Part shown: one piece after another, positions 9,929 to 20,598 of the stretch
Numbering within the stretch: the stretch's first letter is position 1
Layout: each line of letters opens with the position of its first letter
DNA from: Paracoccaceae bacterium
GTDB lineage: Bacteria; Pseudomonadota; Alphaproteobacteria; Rhodobacterales; Rhodobacteraceae
Length of the DNA: 54,205 bases
NCBI GenBank assembly: GCA_006844665.1
Contig: SPJP01000024.1
Location: 1-54,205, forward strand
Direction of reading: 5' to 3'
Position numbers and translations under genes: made by a program
Notes under the pieces: model-generated
What the model was told of the DNA's origin: nothing
The model's database searches: none
The model's input: only the letters and a program-made list of their open reading frames with translations

Positions 9929-10404
9929 GCACCAATCCAATCGATCGCGCTGGTCTGCGGGACCGCTACTGGGAACTGGTTCCCCTGCGCAACATGAACC
10001 AGCGCGAATGGGAAGCCTTGTGTGATGGCTGTGGGCGGTGTTGCTTGCTGAAACTGGAAGACGCCGACACGAATGAGATCGCCTTTACCCGGGTGTCCTG
10101 CCGCCTTTTGGACACCGACGCCTGCCATTGCGGCCAGTACGACCTGCGCAAGCAATTCGTCCCCGACTGCGTGGTCCTGACCCCCGATACCCTGAAGGAC
10201 ATCGCCTACTGGATGCCGGAAACCTGCGCCTACCGTCTGCTACACGAAGGCAAGGCTCTGCATGATTGGCACCCCTTGGTGTCCGGCGATACGAACACCG
10301 TCCATAGTAGCGGCGCATCGGTCAAAGGCTGGGCCATTCCGGAATTTGAGGTCGATGAAGAAGATCTAGAGGATTACTTGCTGGAAGAAGACAGCCAGCT
10401 TTAG
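9925..10404 (+). CDS. YcgN family (UPF0260) cysteine-cluster protein
   Basis: A 159-residue protein rich in conserved Cys: CDGCGRCC near residue 33, then CRLLD, ACHCGQY, VPDC and PETCAY, the pattern of the YcgN/YkgJ zinc- or iron-binding family. The C-terminus is very acidic (VDEEDLEDYLLEEDSQ). The function is not established. The start ATG overlaps the ribF stop by 4 bp, so it is co-transcribed with ribF. Its end overlaps the stop of the convergent hydrolase gene by 4 bp. Confidence 0.92.
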   Translation: MSTNPIDRAGLRDRYWELVPLRNMNQREWEALCDGCGRCCLLKLEDADTNEIAFTRVSCRLLDTDACHCGQYDLRKQFVPDCVVLTPDTLKDIAYWMPETCAYRLLHEGKALHDWHPLVSGDTNTVHSSGASVKGWAIPEFEVDEEDLEDYLLEEDSQL

Positions 10405-11192
10405 GCCACCGCCATTATGCGGCTCATTTCATAGCTTAGACCATCGGCATGGCTGGCAGGCAGCATATGCCCCGCCCCCGGTATCATGACGCGCCGAGCG
10501 TTTGGCAGACGTTCAGCAAGGCCGTTTAGAATATGCGTGATGATCGGCATGGTTTGCGTGCCTTCGACCAGCAAAATGGGCATGTCAGCGCGTTCCAGCC
10601 GTCCTGTGCCCAAAAGCCGGTGGGCGTCATCCATCAAAGCAGGCGCGGTCGCGGATACGATTGGCATGCGGTCAGCTATGTAGCGACGATGGGCTGCGGG
10701 GATCTGGTCCCAAGACGTTCCATCGCCCCAGTCGGCCATAAACAGACGTGCAGCCTCTTCCCAATTGCCCAGCTCCATCGCGGCAATCTGGGGTTCCGAA
10801 TGCTCTATGTATTTCTTGCGATAGTGACCAAAAGCTGCAGCAAAAAACACCGGTTCAATCAAAGTCAGCGAGCGTACAAGCTCTGGCGCTTCAATTGCGA
10901 TGCGCAGGGCAATGGTGCCACCCAGACTGTGGCCAACCAAATCGACCGGCGCGTTGGTGGCTTTAACAAGCGCAATCATCGCATTGGTGGACTGAGTATG
11001 CATGTCGGGCAAAGCTTCGGCACTTTTGCCATGCCCCGGAAGATCGGGTGCAACAAACCGAACACCCGGCATCGCGTCAAATAACGGCTCCCACATCACA
11101 GCAGAGGACAATGCGCCATGCAACGCCAGCAGCGTCGGCCCTACCCCGCGATCACTGAAAGAAATGTCGGTGCCGTTCAGCTCGCTGATCAT
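10401..11192 (-). CDS. Alpha/beta-fold hydrolase
   Basis: A 263-residue cytoplasmic hydrolase without a signal peptide. It has the oxyanion loop LLALHGALSS, the Asp-containing APDLPGHGKS, the nucleophile elbow GHSLGG (Ser 89) and a late GAGHMLP that supplies the catalytic His. The acid is probably in LVEGTQTMP. The specific substrate is unknown. It starts 3 bp after the stop of a 2-hydroxychromene-2-carboxylate isomerase-like gene, so the two form an operon; together they might process a small aromatic or glutathione-linked compound, which is inference from context only. Confidence 0.88.
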   Translation of the reverse strand: MISELNGTDISFSDRGVGPTLLALHGALSSAVMWEPLFDAMPGVRFVAPDLPGHGKSAEALPDMHTQSTNAMIALVKATNAPVDLVGHSLGGTIALRIAIEAPELVRSLTLIEPVFFAAAFGHYRKKYIEHSEPQIAAMELGNWEEAARLFMADWGDGTSWDQIPAAHRRYIADRMPIVSATAPALMDDAHRLLGTGRLERADMPILLVEGTQTMPIITHILNGLAERLPNARRVMIPGAGHMLPASHADGLSYEMSRIMAVA

Positions 11193-11195
11193 AGC

Positions 11196-11795
11196 TTACA
11201 GCTTTCCTGCAAGTGTCAGGTCCAGATCCTCCAATCGATCTTGTCCCCAAAACCGGTCGCCCGCGTCCGTCACATAAAACGGTGCACCGAAGACGCCGGC
11301 TTGCACGGCCTGCTCGCCATTGGCGGCATAAGTCTCAGCTCCGGTTAGCATATCCTTGTCGGCCAGATCCGGATCAAAGCCATATTCGGACAGGACATCC
11401 CGGATGACCTGATTCTCTGCGATATCTTTTTCACCGGCCCAGCACGCTTTGGTAAAGCCATGAACCAATCCGCCGATATCCCCAGCCCCTGTCGCCTGTG
11501 CAGCAATAATCGCATAGCTGCTGGGGGCGGGATTCGTTGGCCAATGCATAGGCTTCAGATTGAACGGCAGCGACGCTTTACGCGCCTGGCGTTCCATGTC
11601 CATCAATCGGTATTCTTGCCGGGAAATATGGCGCTGACCGGGGGGCAAACCGCCGGTCTGAGAAAATATTCCAATAATATCAAAAGGTTTGTAGGTCACC
11701 GTGGCGCCATGCTTTGCCGCGATTGTTTCCAAATTGGTTCCCGCGATATAAGTATACGGAGAAATTGTCGCAAAGTAGTAATCGATATGTGGCAC
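11196..11795 (-). CDS. 2-hydroxychromene-2-carboxylate isomerase-like protein (DsbA/kappa-GST fold)
   Basis: A 199-residue thioredoxin-fold protein of the HCCA isomerase / kappa-class GST group. The N-terminal YYFATISPYTYIA matches the family's glutathione-site strand (usually YFDxxSPY); the C-terminal GVFGAPFYV and FWGQDRLEDL match its end. The enzyme in characterised relatives isomerises a naphthalene-pathway intermediate with glutathione; no other naphthalene genes are here, so the real substrate is open. GTG at 11795 is chosen because it has AAGGGGG six bases upstream and starts at the first strand; the frame is open to 11897. It leads an operon with the downstream hydrolase. Confidence 0.85.
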   Translation of the reverse strand: MPHIDYYFATISPYTYIAGTNLETIAAKHGATVTYKPFDIIGIFSQTGGLPPGQRHISRQEYRLMDMERQARKASLPFNLKPMHWPTNPAPSSYAIIAAQATGAGDIGGLVHGFTKACWAGEKDIAENQVIRDVLSEYGFDPDLADKDMLTGAETYAANGEQAVQAGVFGAPFYVTDAGDRFWGQDRLEDLDLTLAGKL

Positions 11796-11851
11796 TTTGG
11801 CCCCCTTGTTCCAACTGCCCCGCGACCAAGCGGCGCGGTTCCCTAGGCATA

Positions 11852-11879
11852 ACGGTATGACAGTGGTAAGCGGTGTCAA
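11852..11879 (-). promoter_or_regulatory. Candidate promoter for the isomerase/hydrolase operon
   Basis: In the minus direction a perfect TTGACA (11874-11879) is followed after 16 bp by TACCGT (11852-11857). It lies 57 bp before the GTG start. The -10 is only a partial match. Confidence 0.45.
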
Positions 11880-11942
11880 CGGTTTCGCTGCCACCACAAC
11901 CCAATTTTACGTCCCTATCGCCAATCAAAAGAGCAAACTGCC

Positions 11943-12962
11943 ATGCGTGCACACCTCGAACCCAAACTCATTTCTGGGACTGCCAACCTGCCTCTCGCCG
12001 AGGCCGTCTGCCGCCGTATGTCGATGCACCGTGGCAGGCAGGTCGGGCTTGTTAAGGCTCGGGTTGAACGGTTCAACGATGGTGAGATTTTTGTCGAGGT
12101 GTTCGAGAATGTGCGCGGCGAGGATATGTTCATTATCCAAAGCACATCGAACCCAGCCAATGACAACTTGATGGAGCTGTTGATCATCGCAGATGCGCTG
12201 CGACGGTCCTCTGCCCAACGGATTACGGCAATTGTCCCTTACTTTGGCTATGCCCGCCAGGACCGTCGCACAAAGGCCCGGACCCCAATCACAGCCAAGC
12301 TGGTGGCGAATATGCTGGTAGAGGCCGGGATCGAGCGGATTTTGACCATGGATCTGCACGCAGCACAGATCCAAGGTTTCTTCGATATTCCCGTTGACAA
12401 CCTATATGCCTCGCCTGTTTTCGCCTTGGACGTGATGCACCAGTTCAAAGGGCGGATGGACAAAGTCACTGTCGTCAGCCCTGACGTTGGCGGTGTGGCC
12501 CGTGCGCGCGACCTTGCGCAGCGCATCGGCGCAGGTCTGGCGATTGTTGACAAGCGCCGCTCGAAGCCCGGGGAAATCGCTGAAATGACCGTAATCGGCG
12601 ATATCGAAGGACAGACCTGTTTGATCGTCGACGACATCTGCGACACGGCTGGAACCTTGTGCAAGGCCGCCGATCTGCTGATCGAAAAAGGCGCTGGGGA
12701 AGTTCATTCATACATCACCCACGGCGTCCTAAGCGGCCCCGCGATCAAGCGCATTGCGGATTCCAAAATGAGCAGCCTGGTCATCACCGATTCAATCGCG
12801 CCAACCGAAGAGGTCAAAGCCTCGTCCCATATCCGGATTGTGCCCACGGCACCGATCTTTGCTCAGGCGATCATGAATATCTGGAATGGCACCTCTGTCA
12901 GCTCGCTCTTTGATCAGGAAACATTGGTTCCGATCTACGAAGGCATGTATAGCGGCATCTAA
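11943..12962 (+). CDS. prs: Ribose-phosphate pyrophosphokinase
   Basis: A 339-residue cytoplasmic enzyme making PRPP from ribose 5-phosphate and ATP, feeding purine, pyrimidine, histidine and NAD synthesis. Landmarks: [11 protein letters not shown], the ATP loop [17 protein letters not shown], the metal-site [17 protein letters not shown], the flexible catalytic loop KRR, and the PRPP-binding signature [13 protein letters not shown]. The C-terminus SSLFD is typical. It is slightly longer than the usual 310-320 residues, mainly because of the N-terminal extension. It stands alone, divergent from the isomerase operon and convergent with the lectin gene. Confidence 0.98.
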   Translation: MRAHLEPKLISGTANLPLAEAVCRRMSMHRGRQVGLVKARVERFNDGEIFVEVFENVRGEDMFIIQSTSNPANDNLMELLIIADALRRSSAQRITAIVPYFGYARQDRRTKARTPITAKLVANMLVEAGIERILTMDLHAAQIQGFFDIPVDNLYASPVFALDVMHQFKGRMDKVTVVSPDVGGVARARDLAQRIGAGLAIVDKRRSKPGEIAEMTVIGDIEGQTCLIVDDICDTAGTLCKAADLLIEKGAGEVHSYITHGVLSGPAIKRIADSKMSSLVITDSIAPTEEVKASSHIRIVPTAPIFAQAIMNIWNGTSVSSLFDQETLVPIYEGMYSGI

Positions 12963-12985
12963 AATTTAGGCTGCAAAATCAGGCC

Positions 12986-13336
12986 CTAATCGATATCCCA
13001 CATATCGATTGGGCCGACCTCGCCAATGGCCATCCAAGATACCCGGATACGCGCCACCCGCGAATCCCCCCAGGTCGAAAACAAAACCTGGAACCCGTCC
13101 GAGGTTACAGATTCGGCACGCAGGTCCATTCGCGGATTGACCGAATGGTCTAGGTCCAGAAGGCTGATAGATAGGTGAACCACAGGGGGCGTGTGGAATG
13201 GTTCATCGAACTGAACATCTTTTGTCAGGCTTCGATCGCCAAGCCCCGCCCACATTTCGCCGTTGTCTTTGAAATCAGAAAACAACAATGTCTGGCCTTG
13301 GGCGACCCCAACAGAATTTGACCTGAGCTTCCGCAC
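12986..13336 (-). CDS. H-type lectin domain protein
   Basis: A 116-residue protein made almost entirely of one H-type lectin domain (snail-agglutinin type, known to bind N-acetylgalactosamine). Visible family features are VQFDEPFHTPPVVHLSISLL, the GFQVLFSTWGDSRVARIRVSW strand pair and the ending WMAIGE. It has no signal peptide, so it is either cytoplasmic or exported without one. GTG at 13336 is chosen because AAGGAG lies 9 bases before it and related proteins start at KLRSNSVGV; an upstream ATG at 13381 has no such site. Small single-domain H-type lectins are frequent in marine Rhodobacterales, but their role is not known. Confidence 0.8.
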   Translation of the reverse strand: MRKLRSNSVGVAQGQTLLFSDFKDNGEMWAGLGDRSLTKDVQFDEPFHTPPVVHLSISLLDLDHSVNPRMDLRAESVTSDGFQVLFSTWGDSRVARIRVSWMAIGEVGPIDMWDID

Positions 13337-13381
13337 CTGATGCGTCTCCTTGTTGGAATTCGCAATACTTGTACTTGGCAT

Positions 13382-13410
13382 AAAAAAGCCTCGGCGCCGG
13401 CCGAGGCTTT
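13382..13410 (-). terminator. Rho-independent terminator of the atp operon
   Basis: AAGCCTCGG (13386-13394) and CCGAGGCTT (13401-13409) form a perfect 9-bp stem over a 6-nt loop. In the atpC direction six U residues follow. It lies 28 bp after the atpC stop and just before the lectin gene. Confidence 0.88.
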
Positions 13411-13437
13411 GGTCTTACCAGCGTAGCGTAGAAACCT

Positions 13438-13833
13438 TTAGGCGGAAAGGCCTAGCTCTGCGCCGACGGCTGCCAAATCAGCAACCTGCTTGGCCAGAGT
13501 GTCAACCTGATCGGCAGGCGCATTTGCAGCGGCTTCTTTTGCGGCGTCCAACAGGCCATCCAGAACGGTCTGGCTAACGTCAGATTTGTGCCATGCCTGT
13601 TCAGCCAGAACCGTTGTGCTGGCACCGCTGATTTCAGCAAAACCGCCGGTCACAACATATTCGTCAGTCCCATTGGGACCGATGACTTTCAGCACACCAG
13701 GGCGCAGAGTTGTAATAGTTGGCGCGTGCTCGGCCATTGCTGTCATATCGCCGTCAGCGCCGGGAATCTGCACTTCGGTGGCTTCTACAGAGGAAAGACG
13801 CCGCTCGGGCGAGACCAGATCAAATTGCATCAC
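13438..13833 (-). CDS. atpC: F1F0 ATP synthase subunit epsilon
   Basis: A 131-residue epsilon subunit of the F1 central stalk. The beta-sandwich start [20 protein letters not shown] and the [22 protein letters not shown] block are characteristic. The C-terminal part is Ala-rich and helical, as in alphaproteobacterial epsilon subunits. It is the last gene of the F1 operon, separated from atpD by an unusually long 267-bp spacer with two hairpins. It has a ribosome-binding site just upstream (AAGGAG). Confidence 0.96.
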   Translation of the reverse strand: MMQFDLVSPERRLSSVEATEVQIPGADGDMTAMAEHAPTITTLRPGVLKVIGPNGTDEYVVTGGFAEISGASTTVLAEQAWHKSDVSQTVLDGLLDAAKEAAANAPADQVDTLAKQVADLAAVGAELGLSA

Positions 13834-13992
13834 AAGACTCCTTCGTCTTAGGTTGGCCCATCAGGGGCGCTTGGCGTTCTTTCGCAGCAAAGGTGCCTGG
13901 TCGCGCCCGCCAAACTTGGCGTCCGCTTTGCCCAATGTGCAAGCAGTCTAGTGGCTTGCAAGGCACCCCATTGCTGGGATCTTTGTTATCGT

Positions 13993-14093
13993 CCCCAAGA
14001 ATTTAAAACCTTGGGGGGGAATAAACCCCTAGACCGAAAACGCCGCCCCACATTTTACATCCAGATTGACCAGACGAAGAACGCGGGGCGGCG
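13993..14093 (-). promoter_or_regulatory. Two inverted repeats in the atpD-atpC spacer
   Basis: The 267-bp gap holds CCCCAAG (13993-13999) with CTTGGGG (14010-14016), loop 10 nt, and CGCCGCCCC (14041-14049) with GGGGCGGCG (14085-14093), 35 nt apart; both are perfect. Neither has a U tract in the atp direction. They could slow RNA decay or mark a processing site that sets the epsilon-to-beta ratio; that is inference. No small gene is apparent in the gap. Confidence 0.5.
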
Positions 14094-14100
14094 CAAATTT

Positions 14101-15543
<1,443 letters not shown>

Positions 15544-16413
15544 TTAGAGCGCTTCCGCGCCCGAAATAATCTCAATCAGCTCGTTGGTGATGACGGCCTG
15601 ACGAGAGCGGTTATACTGAATCGTCAATTGGTCGATCATCTCGCCCGCGTTGCGTGTCGCGTTGTCCATAGCGGACATACGTGCACCTTGTTCGGACGCG
15701 GCGTTTTCCAAAAGCGCGGCAAAGATCTGCGTGGCCACACTGCGTGGCAGCAGGTCAGCCAAGATCGCTTCTTCGCTTGGCTCGTAGTCATAAAGCGCGC
15801 TTGCTTCATCACCATCTTCGAATTTGGCCGGGATAATCTGCAGCGCCGTAGGGTGCTGAGCTACCACGTTTTCGAAGCGCGCAAAGAACAGCGTCGCAAC
15901 GTCAAATTCGCCGATGTCAAAGCGATGCAGCAGGTCCTGGGCAATCTCGCGGGCGTTTTCATAGCCCACGCGCTTGACCTCGGACAGATCAACGTGGCCG
16001 ACGAACATATCGCCCAGATCACGCCTGATCGCGTCGCGACCTTTTTTGCCAACTGTGATGACTTTCACGGTCTTGCCTTTGGCGATCAGGTCCGCCGCAT
16101 GCTGGCGCGCCAGCTTAGCGATGTTGCTGTTAAAGCCGCCGCACAATCCACGCTCGGCCGTCATGACCAGTAGCAGGTGCACATCATCTTTACCCGTACC
16201 CGAAAGCAATTTCGGCGCCGAGTCAGAGCCACCGAAGGCGGACGCCAGCCCACCCAGAACGGCGTTGAACCGTTCTGTGTAGGGACGTGCTGCTTCGGCC
16301 GATTCTTGGGCCCGCCGCAGTTTTGCGGCGGCCACCATCTGCATGGCCTTAGTGATCTTGCGGGTCGATTTGACCGACGCGATCCTGTTTTTTAAGTCCT
16401 TGAGGTTTGGCAT
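15544..16413 (-). CDS. atpG: F1F0 ATP synthase subunit gamma
   Basis: A 289-residue central-stalk subunit. The N-terminal helix [20 protein letters not shown], the [13 protein letters not shown] segment and the C-terminal [14 protein letters not shown] and [12 protein letters not shown] helix are all diagnostic. It couples proton flow in F0 to catalysis in the alpha/beta hexamer. It sits 12 bp after atpA in the operon. Length is normal. Confidence 0.99.
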   Translation of the reverse strand: MPNLKDLKNRIASVKSTRKITKAMQMVAAAKLRRAQESAEAARPYTERFNAVLGGLASAFGGSDSAPKLLSGTGKDDVHLLLVMTAERGLCGGFNSNIAKLARQHAADLIAKGKTVKVITVGKKGRDAIRRDLGDMFVGHVDLSEVKRVGYENAREIAQDLLHRFDIGEFDVATLFFARFENVVAQHPTALQIIPAKFEDGDEASALYDYEPSEEAILADLLPRSVATQIFAALLENAASEQGARMSAMDNATRNAGEMIDQLTIQYNRSRQAVITNELIEIISGAEAL

Positions 16414-16425
16414 GATCCAGACCCC

Positions 16426-17964
16426 TTAGGCGAAATCAGCTGCGAATTCGTCGAGTGCCGCTTTGATCTTGTCTGCCAGCTCACCTTTAACCTTGCGGTC
16501 ATTGTCAGTGATGTCAGCCAACAGGTCTGCGTGCTTGCCGCGAAGATGCGCCAGCATTTCAGTTTCCCAGCGACCAACGTCTGTCAGCGCGACTGTGTCC
16601 AGATAGCCGTTTGTACCGGCGTAGATGGCGCAGACGATTTCAGCGTTGGACAGTGGCGAGTACTGAGCCTGCTTCATCAGCTCGGTCAGACGCGCACCAC
16701 GGTTCAGCAACTGCTGGGTCGCGGCATCCAGATCGGAACCAAACTGCGCAAACGCAGCCATTTCGCGGTACTGAGCCAAAGACAGCTTAACAGGGCCAGC
16801 AACCGAAGCCATGGCTTTGGTTTGCGCGGAAGAGCCAACCCGAGAAACCGATAGACCGGTGTTCACAGCAGGACGGATGCCCTGGTAGAACAGTTCGGTT
16901 TCAAGGAAGATCTGACCGTCGGTGATCGAAATCACGTTGGTTGGAATAAACGCCGAAACGTCGCCACCTTGGGTTTCGATGATCGGCAGCGCGGTCAAGG
17001 AACCGGAACCGTTGTCTTCGTTCAGCTTCGAGGAACGTTCCAGCAAGCGAGAGTGCAGATAGAAAACGTCACCAGGATACGCTTCACGGCCTGGTGGGCG
17101 GCGCAGCAGCAAGGACATCTGACGATAAGACACGGCCTGCTTGGACAAGTCATCATAGATGATCAGGGCGTGGCGGCCATTGTCGCGGAAGTATTCTGCC
17201 ATAGCAGTCGCGGCATAGGGTGCCAGGAACTGCATAGGTGCAGGGTCGGACGCTGTGGCCGCAACAACGATTGTGTATTCAATCGCGCCGCTTTCTTCCA
17301 GCTTCTTCACCAGCTGCGCAACAGTCGAACGCTTTTGGCCAACCGCAACGTAGATGCAGTAGAGCTTCTTGCTCTCGTCGTCGCCGGCGGCGTCGTTGTA
17401 GGATTTCTGGTTCAGGATCGCGTCCAGAGCAACGGCTGTTTTGCCGGTCTGACGGTCACCAATGACCAGCTCTCGCTGACCACGACCAATTGGGATCATC
17501 GCGTCAACAGACTTCAGGCCGGTGGCCATTGGTTCGTGAACGGATTTACGTGGGATAATGCCGGGGGCTTTGCTGTCGGCGATGCGACGCTCGGCGAATT
17601 CTACCGGGCCTTTGCCGTCCAATGGGTTGCCCAGGCCGTCTACAACGCGGCCCAGCAGGCCGTCGCCAGCAGGAACGTCCACGATGGACTTGGTCCGCTT
17701 AACAAGGTCGCCCTCTTTAATGTCACGGTCAGAACCGAAGATAACAACACCAACGTTGTCGCTTTCTAGGTTCAACGCCATCCCGCGGATACCACCGGGG
17801 AATTCGACCATTTCACCGGCCTGTACGTTGTCGAGACCATACACGCGGGCGATACCGTCGCCTACGCTCAGAACCCGACCAACTTCTGCAACTTCGGCTT
17901 CTTGACCAAAGTTCTTGATCTGCTCCTTAAGGATAGCAGAGATTTCGGCTGCCTGGATTCCCAT
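16426..17964 (-). CDS. atpA: F1F0 ATP synthase subunit alpha
   Basis: A 512-residue regulatory subunit of F1. It begins with the delta-contacting N-terminus [20 protein letters not shown] and contains the P-loop GDRQTGKT and the family signature [14 protein letters not shown]. Its ATG overlaps the atpH stop by one base (TAATG), which implies translational coupling. Length matches alphaproteobacterial homologues. Confidence 0.99.
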   Translation of the reverse strand: MGIQAAEISAILKEQIKNFGQEAEVAEVGRVLSVGDGIARVYGLDNVQAGEMVEFPGGIRGMALNLESDNVGVVIFGSDRDIKEGDLVKRTKSIVDVPAGDGLLGRVVDGLGNPLDGKGPVEFAERRIADSKAPGIIPRKSVHEPMATGLKSVDAMIPIGRGQRELVIGDRQTGKTAVALDAILNQKSYNDAAGDDESKKLYCIYVAVGQKRSTVAQLVKKLEESGAIEYTIVVAATASDPAPMQFLAPYAATAMAEYFRDNGRHALIIYDDLSKQAVSYRQMSLLLRRPPGREAYPGDVFYLHSRLLERSSKLNEDNGSGSLTALPIIETQGGDVSAFIPTNVISITDGQIFLETELFYQGIRPAVNTGLSVSRVGSSAQTKAMASVAGPVKLSLAQYREMAAFAQFGSDLDAATQQLLNRGARLTELMKQAQYSPLSNAEIVCAIYAGTNGYLDTVALTDVGRWETEMLAHLRGKHADLLADITDNDRKVKGELADKIKAALDEFAADFA

Positions 17965-18530
17965 TATCCGACCTCTTTCATGGTGTTCTGGAGTGCATTG
18001 AGCTTCGAGCGGATCGACGTGTCGATCATGCGCGAGCCCACTTTAACAACAAGACCGCCGATGAGGCTCTCATCAACGGTCGCATTCAGTTTAATATCTT
18101 TGCCAACAGCCGCTTTCAGCGAGCTGGACAATTCAGCGGCCTGACCTGCGGTCAGTGCCTGGGCAGACACGACATCAGCCGTCATCTCGCCTTTTTCTTC
18201 TGCAATCAGCTCGCGCAGCGCAGCAATCAATTGGGGCAGTACAAACAAACGACGTTTGGCCGCCATCAGGGACAACGTGTTCCCCAATACTTCGCCCAAG
18301 CCCTTCTTTGCAGCAACCGCAGCAATAGCTGTGCCCTGAGCGCTCCGAGAATACATCGGAGAACTGATCAGGTCGCGCAGGTCAGCAGAGCTGTCCAACG
18401 CAGAGACTAGATCGTCCAACTGAGATTCTAGGCCCGCAATATCACCGCTATCCTTAGCAAGTTCAAAAACTGCCGTGGCGTAGCGACCCGCGATGCCAGT
18501 CGAGATCGAAACTGGTTCTGACACGTCCAC
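17964..18530 (-). CDS. atpH: F1F0 ATP synthase subunit delta
   Basis: A 188-residue stator subunit linking F1 to the F0 b subunits (OSCP-like). The N-terminal [18 protein letters not shown] and the C-terminal [19 protein letters not shown], with SVRSKL-type continuation (SIRSKLNAL), define the family. It is the first gene of the F1 operon; the F0 genes are absent from the window, consistent with the split F0/F1 layout of Rhodobacterales. Confidence 0.98.
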   Translation of the reverse strand: MDVSEPVSISTGIAGRYATAVFELAKDSGDIAGLESQLDDLVSALDSSADLRDLISSPMYSRSAQGTAIAAVAAKKGLGEVLGNTLSLMAAKRRLFVLPQLIAALRELIAEEKGEMTADVVSAQALTAGQAAELSSSLKAAVGKDIKLNATVDESLIGGLVVKVGSRMIDTSIRSKLNALQNTMKEVG

Positions 18531-18613
18531 CCTTCCGCATTAATAGACCCGCTCGACGCAATCGCCTGCAGGAAGTCCAAGGCAACATCCATTGCCCGTC
18601 AAAGCTCCGGCGG

Positions 18614-18642
18614 GGTGTAGCAGACGAAATTTAGTGTCGCAA
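18614..18642 (-). promoter_or_regulatory. Candidate promoter of the atpHAGDC operon
   Basis: In the minus direction TTGCGA (18637-18642) and TACACC (18614-18619) are 17 bp apart, about 84 bp before atpH. The -10 is a poor match to consensus, so this is tentative. Confidence 0.3.
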
Positions 18643-18853
18643 CAGACTTGATCACAGCCATATTACTTCAAAAGCCTTTATTTTACTGGCCAATCATAGG
18701 TTTGGAGGATTCCGCGACACTTTGAAGCTTTTTGCCCCTGGATAGCCGATTTGGACAGCAAAAAGGCCCAAGCCACAGATTCTATGGAGATTCATCAAAA
18801 CAGCGCCCGAAGGCATAAGATTCGTTTGATTTACAGCTGTGACCGGCGGCTGA
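18643..18853. other. Gap between the atp operon and the methyltransferase gene
   Basis: No gene seen. It contains an inverted repeat, CTTTTTGC (18728-18735) and GCAAAAAG (18758-18765), with 22 nt between. In the minus direction this could be part of the termination region of the methyltransferase gene. Open frames here do not look coding. Confidence 0.4.
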
Positions 18854-19609
18854 TCAGATTGGCTTGGCCTCGGGCACCGACACGCCATCCAGCACCGCCC
18901 CCAAGGGATTGCGCACCAGCCCGCGGGTGCTGGGGCGAGCGGGACGAGGAATTTGCTTGCTGGCTTCGACCAGAAAAACGCCGCCCCGCAAAACGGGCGA
19001 CACTTTGTTGCCCATATTTTCCCAAAGCCCCGCCGAACGCATCCAAAACCGGTGGGATGATGGCGGAGCATAAAGCGCCGTTGCTTTGCGTTCTGGCACA
19101 AAGCCATGGACCCTTAACTGGCTATCCAACTGGCCCTGACTATAAGGGCGACCAAAGCCAAACGGCGTGCCATCGCGGCGCGCCCACATTCCAGCCCGGT
19201 TCGGCACAACGAACAAGACATGCCCGCCTGGGCCCAATACCCGGTACACCTCGTCCAGCACCGCCGACGGATGGTCCGAGGTTTCCAGCCCGTGCAAACA
19301 GATCAGTTTATCCACGGATCCGGTTTCAACAGGCCACAGGGTTTCTTCGCACAGGACACTGACATTTGGCATTCCCACCGGCCAATGCATCACCCCTTGG
19401 GGCCCGGGCATCAGCCCAACGACCCGACGGGCAGGCGCTAGATAAGGGCGCAACATCGGCACAGCAAAACCAAACCCCATCACAGTTTCGCCCTTGGTCG
19501 TCTCGGGCGGCCAAAGCGTGGTCACTTGTGACCGGATCGCAGCCTGCGCCGTCCGCCCCAAACGGGTCCGATAATAGAACTGCCTTAGGTCAAGCACATC
19601 CAAGTGCAT
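18854..19609 (-). CDS. Class I SAM-dependent methyltransferase (type 11-like)
   Basis: A 251-residue protein with the shape of a methyltransferase_11 domain. The middle part has [19 protein letters not shown] followed by [21 protein letters not shown], the usual strand 4/strand 5 region. The N-terminal part ([18 protein letters not shown]) matches a family found widely in Rhodobacterales. The expected glycine-rich motif I is poorly formed ([15 protein letters not shown]), so SAM binding is likely but degenerate. The substrate is unknown. It is divergent from gloB, 63 bp away. Confidence 0.8.
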   Translation of the reverse strand: MHLDVLDLRQFYYRTRLGRTAQAAIRSQVTTLWPPETTKGETVMGFGFAVPMLRPYLAPARRVVGLMPGPQGVMHWPVGMPNVSVLCEETLWPVETGSVDKLICLHGLETSDHPSAVLDEVYRVLGPGGHVLFVVPNRAGMWARRDGTPFGFGRPYSQGQLDSQLRVHGFVPERKATALYAPPSSHRFWMRSAGLWENMGNKVSPVLRGGVFLVEASKQIPRPARPSTRGLVRNPLGAVLDGVSVPEAKPI

Positions 19610-19672
19610 TGCATTGGTCCAATCTGTGGGCGAAGCTTAGGGCAACAATAGCCCTTTGCATCTGGAAACACT

Positions 19673-20440
19673 ATGCCTCTGATCCTGCGAACGATCCCGT
19701 GTCTCAATGACAATTACGCCTTTTTGATCCATGATCCAGACTCCAAATCAACCGCGCTGATAGACGCCCCGGAAGCCCCGCCCATTTTGGCCGCCCTAAA
19801 GGCCGAAGGCTGGACGCTGACCGACATCCTGTTGACCCATCACCACTACGACCATATCGACGGCGTGCCAGAGCTGGTCGCCGCAACGAACGCCCGTGTT
19901 ACAGGCGCTAGCGCCGACGCGCTCCGGCTGCCGCCCCTGGACTTCGCGGTTGCCGAAGGCGACACCATTTGGATCGGGGGGCATGAAGGCCAGATCCTGG
20001 ACGTGTCGGGCCACACTTTGGGACACATCGCGTTCTACTTCCCAGCCGCGAACCTTCTGTTTTCCGCCGACAGCCTGATGGCCATGGGCTGCGGCCGCCT
20101 TTTCGAAGGCGCGCCAGAGGTCATGTGGACGTCTTTGTCAAAAATGGCCGCCTTGCCGCCTGAAACCTTGGTGTGTTCCGGCCATGAATACACCGAAGCC
20201 AACCTGAAGTTCGCCCTAAGCCTTGATCCGGACCATCCCGCCTTGGTCGCCCGCGCCGTAGATATCGCGGCAAAACGAGCACAAGGCGCTTTTACCGTCC
20301 CGTCACTATTATCCGAAGAACTGGCCACAAACCCTTTTCTGCGTGTCACGGATCCTGCGTTCAAATCCAAGCTGGGAATGGCCGATGCCAGCGACTCTGT
20401 CTGTTTCGCCCATGTCCGCGCGCTGAAAGATAATTTTTAG
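19673..20440 (+). CDS. gloB: Hydroxyacylglutathione hydrolase (glyoxalase II)
   Basis: A 255-residue metallo-beta-lactamase-fold enzyme hydrolysing S-lactoylglutathione to lactate in methylglyoxal detoxification. The binuclear metal motif THHHYDHIDG is at about residues 55-64; further metal His are in GHTLGHI and CSGHEYTEAN. The start MPLILRTIPCLNDNYAFLI is typical, and the C-terminal HAGH domain ends NPFLRVTDPAFKSKL. It stands alone, upstream of clpA. Confidence 0.96.
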   Translation: MPLILRTIPCLNDNYAFLIHDPDSKSTALIDAPEAPPILAALKAEGWTLTDILLTHHHYDHIDGVPELVAATNARVTGASADALRLPPLDFAVAEGDTIWIGGHEGQILDVSGHTLGHIAFYFPAANLLFSADSLMAMGCGRLFEGAPEVMWTSLSKMAALPPETLVCSGHEYTEANLKFALSLDPDHPALVARAVDIAAKRAQGAFTVPSLLSEELATNPFLRVTDPAFKSKLGMADASDSVCFAHVRALKDNF

Positions 20441-20598
20441 GCCCGAATCCGCTTAATAAATGCTCACTTTTTGACGATTGGGGCAGAAAATCGAAATTCG
20501 CCCTTGAAGGTCGCGCAAGAAAACCGAACTTTAAGAGCTATGGGACAATGTCGAACCGGGCTATCCCGCCCGCCCCGACCCCAAAAAGGAGCATACGG

